Source: Canna indica (taxonomy: Eukaryota; Streptophyta; Magnoliopsida; Zingiberales; Cannaceae). Taken from it: a stretch of 64,000 nucleotides of DNA. Below, piece after piece: positions 31,845-43,245 of this stretch. The notes under the pieces are model-generated. The model was not told where the DNA came from. It saw only the letters and a program-made list of their open reading frames with translations, and searched no databases. Position numbers and translations under genes: made by a program. Where the stretch lies: the NCBI GenBank assembly GCA_034359265.1, contig CP136892.1, positions 16,230,501-16,294,500 on the forward strand. The letters are read 5' to 3'. Positions within the stretch are counted from its first letter, which is position 1; every line of letters starts with the position of its first letter.

Positions 31845-34112
31845 ATGTCGGCTGATCGAAGTTGGATGTACCGACGTCTTGATCGTGGAGCTTTAACGAA
31901 TGAGTTTCGATTAGGCGTAACGTACTTCCTAAATTTCGCCTATTCGAATCGGAATTTCGTTAGCATCGGTGATCAAATTCGATGTTTGTGCCGCATTTGT
32001 TTGAATGGACGATTTTTGGATCGGGAGACTGTCTCTCTGCATCTATATAGCAAAGGATTTGCACCAACATATTTTCTATGGACTTGTCACGGGGAGTCAC
32101 GCGAAGTCGGGACGTCGAGCAATCCTGTCGTTCAGACATATGGTGAATCTTTCTCTATTGGTGCTTCTTCATCCAGTCAATCTAATCCCTATAGAACTAT
32201 GATACTTGATAGTCTTGGGGGTCAATTCCACCTGAATGATAATGTTGATCGGCCAGTTCTTCAGACATCAGTCCCACCAGATACTACAGCGGTTGATATC
32301 ACAAAAGTACAAACTGCGGTAGAGATTGAATTACTGAATAAAGAAGCTGCAGAATTTTACGAGATGTTGAAAGCTGCCGATGAACCTTTGTATGAGAATT
32401 GTCCTAAATACACTAGGTTTTCAGCAATGACACAGCTCCTAAACATCAATGCCGATTGTAATATCAGCGGAGTTGCGTATGATCGGATTGCATGATTGAT
32501 TAATGGAATGTTGCCTACCGATTGTAAAGTATATATTTTATTAAATATATCTCTACTATTTATACAATAAACTGATTATATGTCTATTCGACAGATATGT
32601 TTGGACGTGGTTATCGTCGGAGGAGAGCTTCGGAGTCTCTGATCGGTGAGACTCCTACACTTACTCATGCTGTTGATCCTCCTGTTGCTGATCCTCATGT
32701 CGATGATACTGCCGAGGCTAGTACATCCAGACGCAGGCGGCCACGCGGGCCGAACAGGTGGCAGCCTCCACCTGCCACAGAGTCACGTAGATTTATTAGC
32801 GTGATTGGGGAGCGGTAATATATCATGAATTATGAATCATTACAAATTCATTATATCATAATATAATATTAAAATTTATTTTTGTTGTGCAGGTTCGAGC
32901 AAGAAGAAGTGCCGAGGAGCATTTCTTCTACTATTCGACGATACATGCACGGGGTATGGCCTACGTGGTCTCACGTGCCTAGCGAGCACGTCGACATGTT
33001 ATGGCGCGAGTTTGAGGCACATATTATTATTTTTTTTACATGCACGATGATTAATATTGGTACTGATATTATTATTTTGCATGCTCGCTATACATGGGCC
33101 GAGGACCAAAGGCCCTTCATTTACGCTGCCTGGGAGGCTATTTCCCGGGCAAGGTACAACGGGCAGCTGGGGCAGGCTCGGTCCCAGGCGATGGCTCGAG
33201 CTGGGACCACTAACTTCACGGAGACTCGGGGATACGGCCCCGATTGGATTACTCCAGATATATGGGACCAGCTCGTGGGAATATGGTCGACGGATCGATG
33301 GCAGGAGGTTTCTCGGAATGCGGCTAGAAATCGCATGTCGGGGGGAGTAGCGCGTCACACCGGCGGCTCTGTTGCATTTACAGTGCACGCGAACCGTATG
33401 GTAAGTATACCTTTTAATTATATATTTTATTTGTTACTATGTGTACTAATTAATGTATTTATTTTGTAAATGTAGACGACGATGTCGGATGATGGGACTG
33501 TCCAGCGACCCTCCCCGATGGCGGTGTTTGAGCGGACTCACCGTCGAGCACATGGGACGAGGGAATACATCGACAACCGCGCTGCATACATTATGGTAAC
33601 TATATATTTGTTTAAATTATTCATTATATATTTATAATTTAAGTTTTATGATAAATATTAAACAAAAAATCAAACTCGAGTGGGAGACCTACAGCCAGAC
33701 GGTGGTGCAGTGCGGGGGCACCCAAGAGGACTTTGACGCAGCAACGTGGGTCGAGGCCGCATGTGGCTGGGACCATGGCCGCGTATATGGCTTTGCAGAT
33801 AGTGGTCATGCGAGAGCCGTACTAGGGCCACTTGGGGCACCGACCCCTCCGGTCGCTGGTGAGCGGTCATCCACCTCTAGATCCAGTTATGATCATAGTA
33901 GCAGAATAAGGACTCTAGAGGAGACGGTCGCGCGTCAGAGTCAGATGATGGCGGAGATGCATGCTATGCTACGCAACATGTCAGGTCATCCCGAAGCAGG
34001 CATCTCTTCGGCATCATCTAATCCATCATCCTCGAGTTAGTCCACGCCGGTGTACACTCAAGCACTCCAGACCCCGCCATATGATCCAGACCATCCTCCA
34101 TCGTCATCGTGA
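31845..34112 (+). pseudogene. Transpos_assoc + TNPA-like gene of E1, broken
   Basis: The first coding exon (ATG at 31845) gives SADRSWMYRRLDRG, FRLGVTYFLNFA, IRCLCRICLNGRF and YFLWTCHGE. This is the Transpos_assoc domain that normally sits at the N-terminus of TNP2. It ends at a TGA (32493) where E3 has GGA. Exons then follow: 32597-32814 (RPRGPNRWQPPP), 32893-33400 (RYTWAED, RMSGGVARHTGGSVAF), 33476-33595, and about 33700-34112. The last has a probable coiled coil (RIRTLEETVARQSQMM). A second stop (TAG 34038) replaces CAG. The intron between WREFE and ARYTW has lost both splice signals (GT to AT, AG to AT). TNPA binds the subterminal words. No catalytic DDE domain was found. Confidence 0.8.
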
Positions 34113-34702
34113 GATTTTTTATATTGACTTTGTTACTGAGATATTGGACTTGTTTAATTTATTTTGTTTGGATATTGATACTTCAATTTTGCATTTGAAT
34201 AGTTTTTATACTATTGTGGATAATTATCAATATAAATATAATTGTTTTGATGTATATCTTGGTGTATTTGTGATGTGTGAATGAATGTGTGTATGAGTGT
34301 ATGGGTGTGTGAGTTATGTATCAGAATGTATCAATGTATCAATGGAAATTTTAAATTTTAAATTTTTTCGTTACCAGGTTCACATCATCAGCAACAGCTT
34401 TCCCACGGCCGTCCGTGGGAAAGCCATTGCTAAAAGTGTATCGAAAGTTGTTGCTGATGACCTACAGCAACGGCTTAGCAACGGGCTTTTACTAACGGCG
34501 TTGCTACGGGCTCACCGGCCATTGCTATTAATGTTATCCGCAACGGCTCCGGGTCCGTGGCAAAACCGTTGCTGATAATATTTTTAGCAATGGCCCGAGC
34601 GGCTGTTGCTGATCCGTTGCTAAGTTATCAGCAACGCGAGTTTCTGCCATGGCTCCATTGCAACGGCTCCGGCCGTTGCTGATGCCCATTTTTCTAGTAG
34701 TG

Positions 34703-36447
34703 AATCTTTGTCAGATATAACACCCCATTTTGTAATGCGATCTCGAGTTCGAAGTTTGTTTCGGAGCCATAACCACCCGAATAGTGAATTTTTTGGAGGA
34801 AGTTTGAGTCTCCATAGAATGTCAGATACAGGTGATGTGACCCCACGGTAGGAGAGGATACGATAGAAACTACTGGTAGACAAAGAACCGTTAGAAGACC
34901 ACTTCCAGCCAAATCTATCATCACTCGAAGATATACAAATCTGTTTCAAATCTGAGATAAAACATGATAACACATCAGCTTCTACAGGGTGAGAGAAATA
35001 TAAGTTCCAGTCAACATTAGAGCCATCCATAGACCGGTTCTTGGCTTCAGATATATAGCAGTGCTGATTTGTGGAGAAGGAGAATAAGCTAGGCTACTTA
35101 GTCGCCGGACAACATCCATCAAGCCAAGGGTTAGTCCAAAGTTTCACCCGCTGGCCGGCTCCAACATCAATAAATATACCTGACTTTAACATCTCATGGA
35201 GTTTGATCAAATCTCGCATAAAGGAGATGCCCTCCTGGTGAAAGGAGCACGGTTCCAAGTGTGATAGTTACCATACAAGTTGGCCATAATCTAAACCCAA
35301 TATAAATCTGACTCCTGGATGATCTTCCAGATCCAGCTGCCGAGACGAGCTAGATTATGAGCCTGGAGATCTAGAATAGAGAGCCCCCCTCCTTGCAATG
35401 GAAAGTAAGATGGTCCCAACGTACAAGACATTTGCCGAAAGGCGCCCTAATGGAAGCGCCCGCCTAGAAAAAAGCTAAGCATCTAGAGTTGATCTTCTTA
35501 AGGACCCATGTCGGAGCTTTAAATATCAAGAGAAGATACGCAGATGTACTTGTAATCGAGCTGTTTATAAGCGATAAGCGACCAGCCCGCGAAAGAAGCC
35601 TACCTTGCCATGTATTTAATTTTGCATCCATCTTGGAAATCAGATGTAGCCAATTATATAGAATGGGAAGGACGGCCCGCCCTCAATGGGAGTCCAAGGT
35701 AATGTAGAGGAAACGCAGCAGCTTGATATCCCATGATAGCGGCCACCTGCTCGGCCATTTGAAGTCCACCAAGGAGACATGTAATTGTGGATTTGTCGGG
35801 ATTAATGCGAAGACCAATAGCAAGCTCGAAACACTTCATAAGCAAACAAATATTTTCAAGGCAGCTCACAGAGTTACGAAATACAATAAGATCATCCGCA
35901 AATAGGAAATGATGAACCCTGCTAGGAATCCTCTGATCAAGAATGCCTAAGATGAAGTTATTCTGCACAGCTGAAGCAAGGAGCCGAGAAAGACAGTCAG
36001 AGGCAAGAATGAAAAGAAACGGAGAGAGGGGATTACCTTGCCTCACACCGGAATTATGTCGGGAGGGGAGACTCTGATGGCCATTTACAATGATGGTAGA
36101 CTCCGTCATCAATATATGTTGAATCCAACTACGCCATAAAGGAGAGAAATCGCGGGCCTCAAGCATCTCAAGAATGAAATTCCAATTGATCGAGTCAAAC
36201 GCCTTTGCGAAGTCAACTTTGAGGAGGATGTCGTCTTCGTGAGAATGGTGGCAGCCCCAGATCGTTTCATGGACCCCCATGAAACAGTCGGGGGTGCTTT
36301 GGTGAGGCATGAAAGCATTTTGGTTGCCACTGACTAGACGCTTGATGAAAGGCTTCAGCCGAGTCGATAGAGCCTTGGAAAAGATACGAACAATCATCGA
36401 TTCAAGGCTAATAGGCCTATAGTCGATCTGTAGTACGAGAAGCCCCA
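34703..36447 (-). mobile_element. LINE-3, reverse transcriptase piece
   Basis: The minus strand carries RT blocks DYRPISLESMIVRIFSKAL, FAKAFDSINWNF, SGVRQGNPLSPFLFILA, the catalytic FLFADDLIVF and LHYLGLPLRAG (36447-35654). The thumb region is degenerate. The connection to zf-RVT follows at 35030-34703 (WRLKLPPKNSLFGWLWL, LRTRDRITKWG). CACTA elements interrupt it at both ends. It is similar in blocks to LINE-2 but clearly diverged. Confidence 0.88.
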
Positions 36448-37119
36448 CACTACTAGAAAAATGGGCATCAGTAACGGCTGATGCCGTTGCTGAGCCGTTG
36501 CTGAAAATCATCAGCAACGGCGTGCAACGGCTGGCGCCGTTACAATGGAGCCGTGGTAGAAAATCGCGTTGCTGATAACTTAGCAACGGATCAGCAACAG
36601 TCGCTCGGGTCGTTGCTAAAAATATTATCAGCAACGGTTTTGCCACGGACGCGGAGCCGTTGCTGATAATATTAATAGCAACGGCTGGTGATCCCGTAGC
36701 AACGCCGTTAGTGAAAGACCATTGCTAAGCCGTTGCTGTAGGTCATCAGCAACTGCTTTCGATACACTTTTAGCAACGTCGTTCCCACGGACGGCCGTGG
36801 GAAAACCGTTGCTGATGATGTGCACCTGAAAACGAAAAAAAATTAAAATTTCAAATTTCCATTGATACATTGATGCATTATTTGATACATAACTCACACA
36901 CCCGTACACCCATACACACATTCATTCATACATCACAAATACACCAAGATATACATTAAAATAATTATACTTATATTTATAATTATCCACAATAGTATAA
37001 AAACTATTCAAATGCAAAATTGAAGTATCAATATCCAAACAAAATAAATTAAACAAGTATAGTATCTCAGTAATAAAGTCAATATAAAAAAAATCTCACG
37101 ATTACGATGGAGGATGGCC

Positions 37120-38611
37120 TGGATCATATGACGGGGTCTGGAGTGCTTGAGTGTACACCGGTGTGGACTGACTCGAGGACGATGGATGAGATAATGCCGA
37201 AGAGATGCCTGCTTCGGGATGACCTGACATGTTGCGTAGCATAGCATGCATCTCCGCCATCATCTAACTCTGACGCGCGACCGTCTCCTCTAGAGTCCTT
37301 ATTCTGCTACTATGATCATAACTGGATCTTGAGGTGGACGGCCGCTCACCAGCGACCGGAGGGGTCGGTGCCCCAAGTGGCACTAGTACGGCTCGCGCAT
37401 GATCACTATCTGCAAAGCCATATACGCGGCCATGGTCCCAGCCACCTGCGGCCTCGACCCACGTTGCTGCGTCAAAGTCCTCGGGGGTGCCCCCGCGCTG
37501 CACCACCGTCTGGCTGTAGGTCTCCTACTCGAGTTTGATTTTTTGTTTAATATTTATCATAAAACTTAAATTATAAATATATAATGAATAATTTAAACAA
37601 ATATCTAGTTACCATAATGTATGCAGCGCGGTTGTCGATGTACTCTCCCGTCCCATGTGCTCGACGGTGAGTCCGCTCAAACACCGCCATCGGGGAAGGT
37701 CGCTGGACAGTCCCGTCATCCGACACCGTCGTCTACATTTACAAAACAAATACATTAATTAGTACACATAGTAATAAATAAAATATATAATTAAAAGGTA
37801 TACTTACCATACGGTTCGCGTGCACTGTAAATGCAACAGAGCCGCCGGTGTGTCGCGCTGCTCCCCCCGACATGCGATTTCTTGCCGCATTCCGAGAAAC
37901 CTCCTGCCATCGATCCGTCGACCATATTCCCACGAGCTGGTCCCATATATCCGGAGTAATCCAATCGGGGCCATATCATCGAGTCTCCGCGATGTTAGTG
38001 GTCCCAGCTCGGGCCATCGCCTGGGACCGAGCCTGCCCCATCTGCCCGTTGTACCTTGCCCGGGAAATAGCCTCCCAGGCAGCGTAAATGAAGGGCCTTT
38101 GGTCCTCGGCCCATGTATAGCGAGCCTGCAAAATAATAATATCAGTACCAATATTAATCATCATGCATGTAAAAATAATAATAATACGTGCCTCAAACTC
38201 GCGCCATAACATGTCGACGTGCTCGCTAGGCACGTGAGACCACGTAGGCCATGCCCCGTGCATGTATCGTCGAATAGTAGAAGAAATGCTCCTCGGCACT
38301 TCTTCTTGCTCGAACCTGCACAACAAAAATAAATTTTAATATTATATTATGATATAATGAATTTGTAATGATTCATAATTCATGATATATTACCGCTCCC
38401 CAATCACGCTAATAAATCTACGTGACTCTGTGGCTGGTGGAGGCTGCCATCTGTTCGGCCCGCGTGGCCGCCTGCGTCTGGATGTACTAGCCTCGGCAGT
38501 ATCATCGGCATGATGATCAACAACAGGAGGATCAGCAGCATGAGTAAGTGCTGGAGTATCACCGATCGGAGACTCCGAAGCTATCCTGCGTCGATAACCA
38601 CGACAAGACAT
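37120..38611 (-). pseudogene. TNPA-like gene of E2, inner copy
   Basis: From high to low coordinate the exons read MSCRGYRRRIASESPIG to IGER (38611-38396), RFEQEEVPRS to WREFEA, ARYTWAED to HTGGSVAF (to about 37808), a short exon and the final coiled-coil exon (37506-37120). Splice signals GTATTA and TTGCAG, lost in E1, are present here. A TAG in the last exon (about 37266) replaces CAG of the others and cuts the coiled coil. The whole Transpos_assoc exon is deleted: sequence jumps from about 38690 to the 5' leader. Not functional. Confidence 0.8.
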
Positions 38612-39322
38612 ATATGTCGAACAGATATATAATCAGATTATTGTATAAATAGTAGAGATATATTTAATAAAATGTATACTTAAAAATTATTCCGACTCGT
38701 CGATGCGTACGTGAAACATATCAACTCGTCGAATGGATGATTATTTTCTAAATATTTCGAGACACTTCGAGTCCATATTGGACAATTCCGACACGAGTCC
38801 AAATTCGACGATTTCGGCAAGAGTCCGAAGTGGACGATTCTGGCGCGCGTCCGAAGTGGATAATTCCAAAATTAATCTAAACCCTAATAATTAATCAACA
38901 AAATTAAACAATTAATCTAAATAATTAATTAAATAATTAATTAAATAATTAATTAACAATTAATTAACAATTAAAAAACAATTAAAATATATATATTAAT
39001 CTTCAAATTCTGGCGCCGGAGTCAGGTGGACTCCGGCGCCGGCGTACAGTGGCCGGACACACTGTCCGGCCACTGTACAAGGTCCGGCGGCGGCCATCGG
39101 CCGACCGCCGCCGGCCGAAACCCTATTTTTAGGGTTTTGGTCGGATTTCTCGCGCGGCCGCAACGGGAAGAGACGGCCGGCCGGCGAGGTATACCTGACA
39201 ATGTCGGCAGCAGCGGGAGGAAGAAGAGGCGTCGTCGGCGTCGACAGCGGCGGCGAGAGGCTGGAGCAAGAGGCGGCGGCGGCAGCAGTGGGAGGAAGAA
39301 GGGTCGAGCGCGACCGCGTGCC

Positions 39323-39331
39323 CTATATAAA
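39323..39331 (-). promoter_or_regulatory. TATA box, E2 inner 5' end
   Basis: The minus strand reads TTTATATAG between the hairpin array (39345-39625) and the GC-rich leader, as in E1. Confidence 0.65.
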
Positions 39332-39637
39332 CTTATCAGCAACGGCTCACTCGCCCGTTAAAAAGTCGTTGCTAACAAGTTATCATCAGCAACGGCTCAC
39401 TTGTCCGTTAGAAAGTCATTGCTAATAAGTTATCATCAACAACGGCTCACTTGTCCGTTAGAAAGCCGTTGCGGATAATTAAAATAATCAGCAACGGCTC
39501 GCGTGTCCGTTAGAACGCCATTGCAGATACAACATATCTGTAATGGCTCGGGCGGCCGTAAGAATGCCATTGCAAATAGCAACGGCTTGAGCGGCCGTTG
39601 CTGATAGCCGTTGTTGAAGACTCAATTTCTAGTAGTG

Positions 39638-40379
39638 ATATTCCCACGAGCTGGTCCCATATATCCAGAGTTATCCAATCGAGGTCGTATCCTCGAGTCT
39701 CTGCGATGTAAGTAGTCCCAGCTCGTTCCATCGCTTGGGACCGGGCCTGCCCCAGCTGCCCGTTGTACCTCGCCCGGGAAATAGCCTCCCAAGGAGTGTA
39801 AATGAAGGGCCTCTGGTCCTCAGCCCATGTATAGCGAGCCTGCAGAATAATAATATCAGTACCAATATTAATCATCATGCATCTATAAAAAAAAATAATA
39901 CGTGCCTCAAACTCTCGCCATAACATGTCGATGTGCTCACTAGACACGTGAGACCACGTAGGCCATGCCCCGTGCATGTATCGTCGAATGGTAGAAGAAA
40001 TGCTTCTCGGCACTTCTTCTTGCTCGAACCTGCACAACAAAAATAAAATTTTATATTATATTATGATATAATAAATTTTTAATGATTCATAATTCATGAT
40101 ATATTACCGCTCCCCAATCACGCTAATAAATCTACGTGACTCTGTGGCTGGTGGAGGCTGCCACCTGTTCGGCCCGCGTGGCCGCCTTCGTCTGGATGTA
40201 CTAGCCTCAACAGTATCATCGGTAGGAGGATCAGCAGCATGAGTAAGTGCTGGAGTCTCACCGATCGGAGACTCCGAAGCTCTCCTGCGACTATCATCTG
40301 AGTAATAGTCTTCGAATTCTTCCTCTTCTTCCTCTTCTTCATCTCCAGCTTCTTTTACTTCTTTTACATGAACATACAA
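39638..40379 (-). pseudogene. TNPA-like gene of E2, outer copy (5' part)
   Basis: From 40379 down, the frame has an acidic tract (DEEEEEEEEFEDYYSDD), then RRASESPIGETP and RPRGPNRWQPPP. An intron follows, then RFEQEEVPRS to WREFEA and ARYTWAED. It ends at WDQLVGI, exactly where the inner element terminus was inserted. The Transpos_assoc exon is again missing. The remaining 3' half of this outer copy is gone, replaced by that of the inner copy. Confidence 0.8.
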
Positions 40380-41157
40380 CCCCCGAACGGATCTAAGGTT
40401 TTGCTAAATCATATCCGACTCGTCGATGCGTACGTGAAACATATCAACTTGTCGGATGGATGATTATTTTCTAAATGTTTCGAGTCAGTTCGAGTCCATA
40501 GTGGACAATTCCAACACGAGTCCAAATTAGACGATTCTGGCAGGAGTCTGAATTGGACGATTTCGGCGCAAGTCCGAAGTGGACGATTCCGGCGCGAGTC
40601 CACTAACGACAACTCCGGACTAATTAAAATTTTTTTAACAAATTAATTAATATTAATCTACAATATTTTAACTAATTTAAATAATTAACCTACCATTATT
40701 AAATATTAATATAACTAAATTAATCTAAAAATTAATCTAAATCTTAATAATTAATCTAAACTCTAAAAATTAATCTAGCAAATTAAACAATTAATTAAAT
40801 AATTAATCTAAACAATTAATTAATAATTAAAAAAAAAAAAAATGGCATTTTCGGCGCCGGAGTCCGGTGGACTACGGCACTGGCATCCAGTGTTCGGACA
40901 CTGTGTCTGGACACTGTACAAGGTTCCGGTGGTGGCGATCGGCCGTCCGTTTTAAGGGTTTCGGCCAGATTATACCTAGGAATCAATGAGGAAGACGGGG
41001 CGGCGAGAAATACCTCGAATCCGCAGTCAGAATCGACGGTCGAGGACGGGCGGTGGCATCGGCAGTAGCAGCTCGATGGTGGCGGCGTCAGAACAGGTGC
41101 GGCGGCAGCAAAGGAAGAGGAAGAAGGAGGAGGAAGGGGCGAGCACGCAGCGAGCCC

Positions 41158-41165
41158 TATATAAA
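41158..41165 (-). promoter_or_regulatory. TATA box, E2 outer 5' end
   Basis: TATATAAA on the + strand (TTTATATA on the minus) at the same place as in E1 and E3, between leader and hairpin words. Confidence 0.6.
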
Positions 41166-41408
41166 TTTATCAGCAACGGCTCACTCTCCCATTAGAAAGT
41201 CGTTGCTGATAAGTTATCATCAACAACGGCTCACTTGTCCGTTAGAAAGCTGTTGGTGATAATTAACATCATTAGCAACGACTTTCATGTCCGTTAGAAA
41301 GCCGTTGCAGATAGAACATATCTGCAACGGCTTGAGTGGCCGTAAGAATGTCGTTGCAAATAGCAACGGCTTTAGCAGTCGTTGCTGAAAACCCAATTTC
41401 TAGTAGTG

Positions 41409-41632
41409 CCATCTGATTTAGGAATCAATACAATGAAGCCTGAGTTGAATCTACGTAACAAGGTCGGTCTGTGATATATCTTCTGAAAGATGCTGATCCA
41501 GATGGATAATATGCCAGAAAGAGAAAAAAATTTGATGAGAGACCATCGGGGCCCGCCGCTTTGTTGTGGCCAAGATCCTGGATGGCAGCCTTGATCTCCA
41601 AAGCAGAGAAGGGCGAGTCCATAATCAAGCTA
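41409..41632 (-). mobile_element. LINE-3, 5' truncated start
   Basis: The minus strand reads DSPFSALEIKAAIQDLGHNK and AAGPDGLSSNFF, then after a frameshift FIVLIPKSDG at the CCA junction. This continues to DYRPISL on the other side of E2. The homology stops near 41632, so the LINE is 5'-truncated there. A loose flank match (TTATTTTTAAAG here, TAATTTTTAGAG beyond the poly(A) at 30155) may be its target duplication. Confidence 0.75.
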
Positions 41633-41797
41633 CTTTAAAAATAATTGAATAAACAGTCATAAGATAATAAAAATTAAATGACTCTATTAAAGATTCAATT
41701 TCCATAACTAGTCTTGTAGACAAAATTCTTAAGTTTCATGTGCCAAATTAATGCACATGGAAAGTCTTAAGACATTAAAAAAGTAAAGGGGGGACAT

Positions 41798-42361
41798 CTA
41801 GGCAGCACGGACGTACACTCCATGGGACTCTCGTGTTCGTGTGTTCAATACTCGTCCGACACATGTGTTCGACGTGTCCAAAAGTGTCTTGACCCCAAAA
41901 AAAATTCACCCGGACATGGTCCGAAAAAATCCGAACACGCTAACTTTAGTTAGTTTTTTGGGACTTTAGTTAACTTTTTGTTTAAATGTGGTTGTACATG
42001 ACTAGTTCTACTTAGACATGCTAAATTAGAAATTTTTTAGGAGATTTCAATAGATATTGTGTCTCATGCTTGTGGAAGGGGATTAAAAATAATAAGTATT
42101 GATACAAGAAATTATCTAGAATGCTTCATATATTTTGTAAGGGGCCGAGAAAATACTAAAAATTGGTAGTTTGATATCAATGAAAACATCGTGATATTAT
42201 TATAAATCTTGAACTACATATATGATATGAATTGTGGATTTTTTTTAAAAAAATTATATTTATATATATATGTTGTGTCTGTGTCATGTAAATTTTTGAA
42301 GTTGATGTGTCCCCATGTCCATGTCGTGTCTCGTGTCCATGTCGATGTCGGTACTTCATAG
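41798..42361. mobile_element. hAT-like MITE made of GTGTCC words
   Basis: The left end reads CTAGGCAGCACGGACG and the right end GTCGGTACTTCATAG, an imperfect inverted pair (8 of the first 11). Near both ends are runs of GTGTCC, TCGTGT and CATGTC words, with an AT-rich non-coding middle. Possible 8-bp flanks (GGGGACAT and GGGGAATA) match only partly. Superfamily is inferred from its likeness to the other word-filled MITEs here. Confidence 0.55.
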
Positions 42362-43245
42362 GGGAATACTCTAAGTACATAGAAGAACGATTGTTCGCTT
42401 ACTATGGTATAACCTTTCGCTCCCTGGGGCAAAACCGCAATTCGCACCATTGGTAGATTGTGTTTAAGATTTTATTTCAAAAGTTCTACTTTTTTTCGCA
42501 AGCCTTTTTCATTGTCACTCAACTAAGTAGAGACCCCTGTGAATCCGTATATATGAAAGCATGACAAGAAAAGGAATGATCCCCTATGCATTTAATTCTT
42601 TTCGGATTGGATAGAATTCAAGTACCTTACCCTTGTCATGGTGAAGCTCTCCTTGTGATCGGATGAGGTAGATGCCACCCAGCCCGGGAGCAAATCGAAT
42701 CAGAGTTTCCTTAACTAGCCATCGACCTATGGTAATCCTTAAACTTCCGTGCTTGGTGGAGAAGAAGCGAATAAAGGTACTCTCGCTTGATGTTCAGTTA
42801 CTCAGACAATTTTAAAAATTTTGGATCATATAAATTACTTTCGCCAAATAAAGAATCCACAAGGCCAAGTGTATTTTACTTATATATGGAAACATTTACA
42901 GTTGCCTCAAAGAAGGAAAATCAAGGGAAAGAAAAGGAAAAGAGAGAAAGATTAATTACACTCTTTGGATCAATTCAATCATGATCAAATTTTTTGTGAT
43001 GAGAGCTTCTTAATCTGTAGGTCATGTAGATGACATATGTTGATATGCACCAAACATATCTTGTCATCCATAAAAGTCAATCTCCAAGCGCACACAATCA
43101 AAGTTCATATCAATATGGAGTTCGAGAAGAATCAATGCACTGAAAACTAGGATCGTACTCTGCCTCCTAATAGAGTAACTTCTCCATTGCACCAAGGCTT
43201 GCCCTCAGGAACAAAAGCTTCTAATTTGTTGTCTTGTTACTTGAA
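42362..43245. other. intergenic, 3' of TBL gene
   Basis: No gene is seen. The stretch 42410-42790 is more GC-balanced than its surroundings and has the look of organelle-derived DNA (for example GAGGTAGATGCCACCCAGC), but I could not place it. The remainder is AT-rich 3' flank of the TBL gene. Confidence 0.4.

Larger units (their letters stand above)
30615..34702 (+). mobile_element. CACTA element E1
   Basis: TIRs are CACTACTAGAAATTGAG and its inverse ending TTTTTCTAGTAGTG. The 3-bp duplication AAT is perfect (30612-30614 and 34703-34705). Both subterminal regions are filled with AGCAACGGCT/AGCCGTTGCT words. Inside is one gene on the + strand combining a Transpos_assoc domain with a TNPA-like product. 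No TNP2 transposase is present, so the element is non-autonomous. It inserted in LINE-3 within the zinc-binding domain. Confidence 0.95.
36448..41408 (-). mobile_element. composite CACTA element E2
   Basis: Outer ends are CACTACTAGAAAAATGGGC (36448) and its partner ending CTAGTAGTG (41408), with a perfect CCA duplication (36445-36447 and 41409-41411). Inside, a second complete 5' terminus ends at 39637 (CTCAATTTCTAGTAGTG). Immediately after it the sequence resumes mid-gene at ATATTCCCACGAGCTGG. Thus the unit has one 3' end but two 5' ends. All parts are in the same (minus) orientation. It carries two incomplete copies of the TNPA-like gene. It inserted in LINE-3 next to the RT start. Confidence 0.93.

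Noticed and set aside
37820..38209. 129-codon frames antisense to the TNPA-like gene (also 61139-61528 and 32999-33388)
   Set aside because: They recur in every copy because the sense exon is conserved. Splice signals and protein motifs favour the other strand.
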